Positions 59,089-64,000 of a stretch of DNA of 64,000 nt are shown in pieces (positions within the stretch are counted from its first letter, which is position 1; every line of letters begins with the position of its first letter). The DNA lies in the NCBI RefSeq assembly GCF_003711105.1, contig NZ_CP023865.1, forward strand, positions 1,462,001-1,526,000, written 5' to 3'. The notes under the pieces were generated by a model. It did no database searches. It saw only the letters and a list, made by a program, of their open reading frames with translations, and was not told where the DNA came from. This stretch comes from Actinoplanes teichomyceticus ATCC 31121 (lineage in GTDB: Bacteria; Actinomycetota; Actinomycetes; Mycobacteriales; Micromonosporaceae). Position numbers and translations under genes: made by a program.

Positions 59089-60831
59089 ATGACGGGCGTG
59101 AAAAAGTTGGCCCGTGTCGCATTTGTCGCCCCGCTGCTCCTGCTCGCCGGAGCCTGCGGGAACGACGCCAAGACGCCCCAGGGCGCCCCGCCCAGCGCCG
59201 GTCCGATGGCGTCCTCGGCGCCCGCTCCGATCTCCGAGTCGGCATCCGCGCCGCCCGCCGACCCGGCGGTGCGGGCGGCGCAGACGGTGGCCCGGCTCAG
59301 CGACGAGGACCTGGCCGGGCAGGTGCTGATGCCCTACGCGTACGGCGGGTCGGCCACCCAGGTCGACGCCGGGTCGGCCGCCGGCAACCGGTCGCTGGCC
59401 GGGGTGGACACCCCGGCCCAGATGATCGCGAAGTACCGGCTCGGCGGGCTGATCCTGGTCTCCTTCACGCCGCACGACCCGACCGGCAAGACCAACCCCA
59501 CGTCCAACGTGGCGGACCCGCAGCAGGTGCGGGCGCTCACCACCGGCCTGCAGGAGGCCGCGCGTCAGCTGCCCGCCGCCGCCCCGCTGCTGATCGGCAC
59601 GGACCAGGAGTACGGCGTGGTCACCCGGATCACCAAGGGCGTCACCGCGCTCCCGTCGGCGTTCGCGGCGGGCGCGGCCGGCCGGCCCGAGCTGACCGAG
59701 GCGGCCTGGCGCGCGGCCGGCGAGGAACTGGCCGCGATGGGGGTCACGGTGGACTTCGCCCCGGTCGCCGACACGCTCGGGACGGCCGGCAGCTCGGTGA
59801 TCGGCTCCCGGTCGTACGGCACCGACGCCGCAGCCAACGCGGCCCAGGTCGCCGCGGCGGTGCGCGGCCTGCAGAGCGCCGGCGTCTCGGCCGCGCTCAA
59901 GCACTTCCCCGGGCACGGGCACACCACCGGCGACAGCCACGACGAGCTGCCCGTGATCAAGCAGAGCGCGGCCGCGTGGCGCAGCCAGGACCTGCCGCCG
60001 TTCCGGGCCGGCGTGCAGGCCGGCGCCGGCGTGGTGATGTCCGGCCACCTGGACCTGCAGGCGGTGGACAAGGGGACGGCCGCCACCTTCTCCCGCAAGG
60101 TGATGACCGACGTGCTGCGCGGACAGCTCAGGTTCACCGGGGTGGCGATCACCGACGCGATGAACATGGCCCCGGCCAAGAAGTGGCCGGCCGGCGAGGC
60201 CGCGGTCCGCGCCCTCAACGCGGGCAACGACATGCTGCTCATGCCGCCGGACATCGGCGCCGCCCGGGACGGCATCCTGGCCGGGCTGGGCAACGGCACC
60301 CTGAAGCGGGAGCGGCTGGTCGAGGCGGTCACCCGGATCCTGACCCTCAAGTACCGCACCGCGGCCATCCCGCAGCCGGACCTGTCGGTGCTCGGCTCGG
60401 CGGCGCACCGGCAGGCGGTCTCCGCGCTGGACGCCGCCTCGATCACGGTGTTCCGCGGGCGCTGCTCCGGGCCGCTGGTCAACGGGCCGGTCACGGTGAC
60501 CGCGCCGGCGTCGCGCGAGACCGCCCGGGTCACCCTGGTCCGGGCGTTGCAGGCGGCCGGTGTGCCGGTGCGGGCCGCCGGGGGATCGGAGATCCACCTG
60601 GTGGGGTACGGCGACAAGCCGATCGACCTGTCCCCGGACGCGGCGGTGACCGTGATGATGGACCTGCCCGGCCTGCTCGCCTACGCCAAGTCGCCGACGC
60701 TGCTGGCCACGTACTCCTCCAGCGAGCTGTCGATGACCGCGGTGGCCGCGGTGATCGCCGGCCGGGCCACCGCGCCGGGCCGGTCGCCGATCGCGGTCGC
60801 CGGGCTGCCCCGCAGCGCCTGCGCGAAGTGA
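59089..60831 (+). CDS. GH3 family lipoprotein (NagZ-like beta-N-acetylhexosaminidase)
   Basis: Protein of 580 residues. The lipobox LLLLAGACGND anchors it outside the membrane after a Pro/Ser-rich linker. The GH3 TIM barrel has PLLIGTDQEYGVVTRI, VDFAPVADT, AALKHFPGHGHTTGDSHDEL (the loop with the His-Asp pair of NagZ enzymes) and GVAITDAMNMAP (nucleophile Asp). A second C-terminal domain (from about 450) follows. It probably removes N-acetylglucosamine from peptidoglycan fragments or other hexosaminides at the cell surface. Confidence 0.9.
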   Translation: MTGVKKLARVAFVAPLLLLAGACGNDAKTPQGAPPSAGPMASSAPAPISESASAPPADPAVRAAQTVARLSDEDLAGQVLMPYAYGGSATQVDAGSAAGNRSLAGVDTPAQMIAKYRLGGLILVSFTPHDPTGKTNPTSNVADPQQVRALTTGLQEAARQLPAAAPLLIGTDQEYGVVTRITKGVTALPSAFAAGAAGRPELTEAAWRAAGEELAAMGVTVDFAPVADTLGTAGSSVIGSRSYGTDAAANAAQVAAAVRGLQSAGVSAALKHFPGHGHTTGDSHDELPVIKQSAAAWRSQDLPPFRAGVQAGAGVVMSGHLDLQAVDKGTAATFSRKVMTDVLRGQLRFTGVAITDAMNMAPAKKWPAGEAAVRALNAGNDMLLMPPDIGAARDGILAGLGNGTLKRERLVEAVTRILTLKYRTAAIPQPDLSVLGSAAHRQAVSALDAASITVFRGRCSGPLVNGPVTVTAPASRETARVTLVRALQAAGVPVRAAGGSEIHLVGYGDKPIDLSPDAAVTVMMDLPGLLAYAKSPTLLATYSSSELSMTAVAAVIAGRATAPGRSPIAVAGLPRSACAK

Positions 60832-60837
60832 CGGCCG

Positions 60838-61800
60838 GGAGCCGGTCGGCTGCAGCGGGATGTTGCCGTGTGCGCCGCGGGCGGCCGGCGCCGCGGCGAT
60901 CCGGCGGCGGGTCCGGCCCGGCTCGATGACCGCGTCGATCAGTCCGGCTCATCCGCTCGAACCGCGCGGCCTTCTCCGCGCCGGACGCGTCCAGGCCGCC
61001 GTCGAGCCGGTGCGGATCGTTCGCGACCACCCCTCGTCCGGCCGGCGAAGTGGCCCAGGGCGGTCACCACGTTCGGGGCCCAGGGGGCTGCGGCTCCGGG
61101 GACGGTTCGTCGAGCAGGGCGCGGATCAGCGGGCGTACGTCGTCCCTCTGATCGGTGCCCGCCGGGACCAGCGCGGCCGGCGGGCGGCCCAGCGTGCTGC
61201 CGGGCGGCACGTCCGCCGGCGACAGCCGGCCCGGACGGCGGGCAGCCGGACCGACCAGCGGCCCTCGGGGTCTCGTTCTCCGGCGCGGTCAGGCGGGCGA
61301 AGCGGGTGGCGAAGCCGGGGGAGCCGGTGGCGCCGACCGGGAAGATCCGCCCGGTCCCGCTCATGACCACGGTGTCGGTGAGCGCCGCGCTGCAGGCGGC
61401 GCTCACCGACACCGGGCCGAGTTCGATCGCGAGCTGCGGGATCCGGCCGGAGGGCCGGTCCGTGGCGGTGAGGACCTGCCCGGCCGTGTCCGGGGCGTCG
61501 ACGCCCTCGCCCGGCCGGACCCCGCCGGAATGCCAGATCCCGGCCATCGCCACCCGGCCCCGGACCGCGACGTCGATCGCCTCGACAATCCGCCGGCAGC
61601 CCGGCACGCCGATCGCCCCACCCAGCCGGGTGGCGCCGGTGGCGACGGCGACGGCGGGGGTGCCGTCGACCGTGCCACGGGCGTGCAGCGCGCCGGACTC
61701 GTCCTCCAGGGGGCGAGCAGGCGCATGGTGCCGCGGTCGAAGAAGCTGCTCAGTCGCAGTCCGGGATCGCGCCGATCGGTGGCCGGGGCCGGCTCCCTGG
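60838..61800 (-). pseudogene. accD-like carboxyltransferase relic at the end of the fab operon
   Basis: Pieces of an acyl-CoA carboxylase beta chain are visible in order but in different frames: MRLLAP at about 61720; PGCRRIVEAIDVAVRGRVAM and AGIWHSGGVRPGEGVDAPD; GRIPQLAIELGPVSVSAACS and AALTDTVVMSGTGRIFPVG; then VANDPHRLDGGLDASGAEKA and AARFERM. The second crotonase-fold half is deleted down to a short end (ERMSRTD to a tail). Such a gene usually follows fabF in actinomycetes and feeds malonyl-CoA to the pathway. It is now clearly non-functional. Confidence 0.85.
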
Positions 61801-61811
61801 GATCTCCCAGG

Positions 61812-63038
61812 TCACGCGCGGGCGAAGACCAGGGCCACGTTGTGGCCGCCGAACCCGAACGAGTTGTTCACCGCCGCCGGGATGTCCAGCGGACGGGCCT
61901 TGTGCGCCGCCACGTCCAGATCCAGGCGATCGTCCGGGTCGTCGAGGTTGATGGTCGGGGGGACCACGCTGTCGCGGATCGCCAGGATGGTGGCGATCGA
62001 CTCCAACGCCCCGGCCGCGCCGAGCAGGTGCCCGGTCATCGACTTGGTCGAGGTGACCACCGGGTGCTCGCCGATGGCGGCCCGGATGCCCATGATCTCG
62101 CCCATGTCGCCGGCTGGGGTCGACGTCGCGTGGGCGTTGACGTGCTTGATGTCCGCGCCGGTCAGACCGGCGTCACGCAGGGCCATCCGCATGGCGCGGA
62201 TGCCGCCGGCGCACTCCGGGTCCGGCTGCACGATGTCGTAGCCGTCCGAGGTGACCCCGGCGCCGGCCAGGCGGGCGTACACGGTGGCCCCGCGGGCCGC
62301 CGCGTGGTCGGCGCGCTCCAGGATCAGCGCGCCGGAGCCCTCACCGAGGACGAAGCCGTCCCGGTTGCGGTCCCACGGCCGGGACGCCCGCTCCGGCTCG
62401 TCGTTGCGCGTCGACATGGCGCGCATCGACGCGAAACCGGCGATCGGCAGCGGGTGGATGACGGCCTCGGTGCTGCCGGCCACCACCACGTCGGCCCGGC
62501 CGGCCCGGATCAGGTCGAGGCCGAGCGCGAGCGCCTCGGCGCCGGTGGCGCAGGCACTCGCCATGGCGCGCACCCCCGCCCGGGCGCCGAACTCCAGCCC
62601 GACGTACGCGGCCGGGCCGTTGGGCATCAGCATCGGCACGGTGTGCGGGCTGACCCGCCGCGGGCCGCTCTTCTCCAGGATGTCGTCCTGGTCGAGCAGG
62701 GTGATCGCGCCACCGATGCCACTGCCGAAGCTGACCGCGAGGCGTTCCGGGTCCACCCCGGCGCCCTCCAGCCCGGCGTCGGCCCAGGCCTGCTTCGCGG
62801 CGATGATGGCCATCGCCTCGCTGCGGTCCAGGCGGCGCATCCGCACCCGCTCGATGATCTCCGACGGATCGACGGCCACCCGTGCGGCGATGCGTACGGG
62901 CAGCTGGCCGGCCCACTCCTCGGTGAGCGAACCCACCCCGGAGCGGCCGGCGAGCATGGCGTCCCAAGTGGACGCGACGTCCCCGCCAAGCGGGGTCGTC
63001 GCGCCGAGCCCGGTGACGACGACGTCCACGGTGCTCAT
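61812..63038 (-). CDS. fabF: Beta-ketoacyl-ACP synthase II (FabF)
   Basis: Protein of 408 residues. The thiolase-fold catalytic triad is complete: Cys163 in MASACATGAEA, His303 in VNAHATSTPAGD and His337 in KSMTGHLLGAAG, with Lys332 just before. It condenses malonyl-ACP with growing acyl-ACP in fatty acid elongation. It is third in the minus-strand order fabH-acpP-fabF and starts one base after the acpP stop, the usual actinobacterial arrangement. No gatekeeper or domain oddity is seen. Confidence 0.97.
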   Translation of the reverse strand: MSTVDVVVTGLGATTPLGGDVASTWDAMLAGRSGVGSLTEEWAGQLPVRIAARVAVDPSEIIERVRMRRLDRSEAMAIIAAKQAWADAGLEGAGVDPERLAVSFGSGIGGAITLLDQDDILEKSGPRRVSPHTVPMLMPNGPAAYVGLEFGARAGVRAMASACATGAEALALGLDLIRAGRADVVVAGSTEAVIHPLPIAGFASMRAMSTRNDEPERASRPWDRNRDGFVLGEGSGALILERADHAAARGATVYARLAGAGVTSDGYDIVQPDPECAGGIRAMRMALRDAGLTGADIKHVNAHATSTPAGDMGEIMGIRAAIGEHPVVTSTKSMTGHLLGAAGALESIATILAIRDSVVPPTINLDDPDDRLDLDVAAHKARPLDIPAAVNNSFGFGGHNVALVFARA

Positions 63039-63039
63039 C

Positions 63040-63282
63040 TCAGTGATTCGCCTCGATGTAGTTGACGGCGTCGCCGACGGTCTTCAGGTTCTGCACCTCG
63101 TTGTCCGGGATCTTGACGCCGAACTTCTCCTCGGCGGCCACCACGACCTCGACCATCGACAGGGAGTCGACGTCCAGGTCATCGGTGAACGACTTCTCCT
63201 CGGCGACGTCGTCCGGGTTCACCCCGGCGACCTCCTCGAGGATCTCGGCGAGGCCAGAGGTGATCTCTTCGCGAGTAGCCAT
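63040..63282 (-). CDS. acpP: Acyl carrier protein
   Basis: Protein of 80 residues with the phosphopantetheine site DLDVDSLSMVE (Ser40). It carries acyl chains between FabH, FabF and the other enzymes of the type II pathway. The sequence (EEKFGVKIPDNEVQNLKTVG) is the primary-metabolism ACP type rather than a polyketide ACP. GAGAGG ribosome site. Confidence 0.97.
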   Translation of the reverse strand: MATREEITSGLAEILEEVAGVNPDDVAEEKSFTDDLDVDSLSMVEVVVAAEEKFGVKIPDNEVQNLKTVGDAVNYIEANH

Positions 63283-63333
63283 GGTGGTTGTTTTCCTCTC
63301 GAAACTGATGTGACAGAAGACGGGCAGTCGCCG

Positions 63334-64000
63334 CTAGGGGCAGCGGACGACCTGACCGGCGTAGGTGAGGCCACCGCCGAAGCCGAACAGCAGCACCGGC
63401 GCCCCGGAGGGCACCTCGCGGCGCTCGACCAGCTTCGACAGGGCCAGCGGCACGCTCGCCGCGGAGGTGTTGCCGGACTCGACCAGGTCCTTGGCGACGA
63501 TCACGTCCGGGCCCAGGCCCAGCCGCTTCACGATGCCGTCGATGATCCGGGTGTTCGCCTGGTGCGGCACGAACGCGGCCAGCTCGGACGGCTCGACGCC
63601 GGCGCGCCGGCAGGCCTCGATGGCGAACGGGGCGAGCGCGGTGGTCGCCCAGCGGAAGACCACCTGACCCTCCTGCTTGATGTACGGCTGCCAGCCCTCG
63701 ATCCGCAGCACGTCGCCCTTGTCCGGCGCCGAGCCCCAGAGCACCGGGCCGACCCCGGGCTCCTCGCCGTCCGGCACCGCGGTCAGCACCGCCGCGCCCG
63801 CGGCGTCGCCGAACAGCACCGCGGTGGTGCGGTCGGACCAGTCGGTGACGTCGGAGAGCTTCTCCGCGCCGATCACCAGCGCGTTGCGGGCGGCCCCGGC
63901 GCGCAGCGCGTGGTCCGCGCTGCCCAGCGCGTACGAGAAGCCGGAACAGGCGGTGTTCAGGTCGTACGCCGCCGGGGCGACGATCCCGAGCCGGTTCGCC
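63334..64000 (-). CDS. fabH: Beta-ketoacyl-ACP synthase III (FabH), 5' end beyond the window
   Basis: The C-terminal 221 codons are present; the start lies beyond the right edge. Catalytic Cys in LNTACSGFSYAL, then IGAEKLSDVTDWSDRTTAVL, FVPHQANTRIIDGIVKRLGL (His) and VESGNTSAASVPLAL (Asn) complete the KASIII triad. FabH starts fatty acid synthesis by condensing acetyl- or branched acyl-CoA with malonyl-ACP. Normal C-terminal end (LLFGFGGGLTYAGQVV). Confidence 0.97.
   Translation of the reverse strand, partial: ANRLGIVAPAAYDLNTACSGFSYALGSADHALRAGAARNALVIGAEKLSDVTDWSDRTTAVLFGDAAGAAVLTAVPDGEEPGVGPVLWGSAPDKGDVLRIEGWQPYIKQEGQVVFRWATTALAPFAIEACRRAGVEPSELAAFVPHQANTRIIDGIVKRLGLGPDVIVAKDLVESGNTSAASVPLALSKLVERREVPSGAPVLLFGFGGGLTYAGQVVRCP

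Overview
The window is high-GC DNA from a filamentous-type actinomycete. Strong codon-position GC bias, frequent GTG starts with GGAGG-like ribosome sites, Tat and lipoprotein signals, an LPxTG wall protein, WXG/YbaB secretion-type clusters, a DUF3145 protein and an actinobacterial fab operon all fit. A Micromonosporaceae genus such as Actinoplanes is my inference from overall look; no rRNA or species marker is present.

Layout. (1) 1-2.83 kb is the right end of an integrated element: three small minus-strand proteins sharing a CPxWC...H motif, palindromes and hairpins in gene-free DNA, and a 3' tRNA half at 2786-2827 that looks like an attachment site. (2) 3.7-10.65 kb is a tightly coupled minus-strand operon of five genes: a MukF-like protein, two small winged-helix-like proteins, an SMC-like ATPase and a Toprim protein of the JetD/DUF2220 type. 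It is a Wadjet-like system with one more subunit than the classical four. (3) 10.9-13.4 kb holds an insertion-sequence remnant and a PadR regulator with its membrane partner. (4) 13.6-17.6 kb encodes a small helical effector-like protein and a large STAND (NB-ARC plus about 14 WD40 blades) protein. They share a QYNAPGGS(I/V)VVNN motif at the effector C terminus and the receptor N terminus, as in bacterial amyloid-signalling immune pairs. (5) 17.8-20.2 and 41.2-43.7 kb are two WXG/YbaB-type clusters resembling type VII secretion substrates and partners. (6) 20.4-27 kb has an LPxTG surface protein, a cytochrome P450, a lipoprotein, a sugar MFS transporter and a hydrolase.

(7) 27.2-41.1 kb is a plant-polysaccharide region: a LacI regulator, altronate-dehydratase-like UxaA, remnants of a UxaB-like reductase and of a GPH-type transporter, secreted proteins, an SGNH esterase-like lipoprotein, a PL11 rhamnogalacturonan lyase and a sugar-binding protein. 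(8) 43.7-60.8 kb is mostly housekeeping and signalling: phosphatase, 5'-nucleotidase, Ser/Thr kinase, STAS protein, SurE with a PfkB kinase, HelD-like helicase, alpha/beta hydrolase, carbonic anhydrase, DUF3145 and a GH3 lipoprotein. (9) 60.8-64 kb is the end of a type II fatty-acid operon (fabH, acpP, fabF on the minus strand) followed by a decayed accD-like carboxyltransferase.

Two themes stand out. One is two probable anti-invader systems within 14 kb beside an integrated element. The other is unusually frequent gene decay: WXG protein, transposase, uxaB, GPH transporter, argS, cation-efflux and accD relics. Short GC-rich tandem repeats (32, 34, 32 and 16 bp) sit at gene ends. All functional calls come from reading motifs; no database search was possible.
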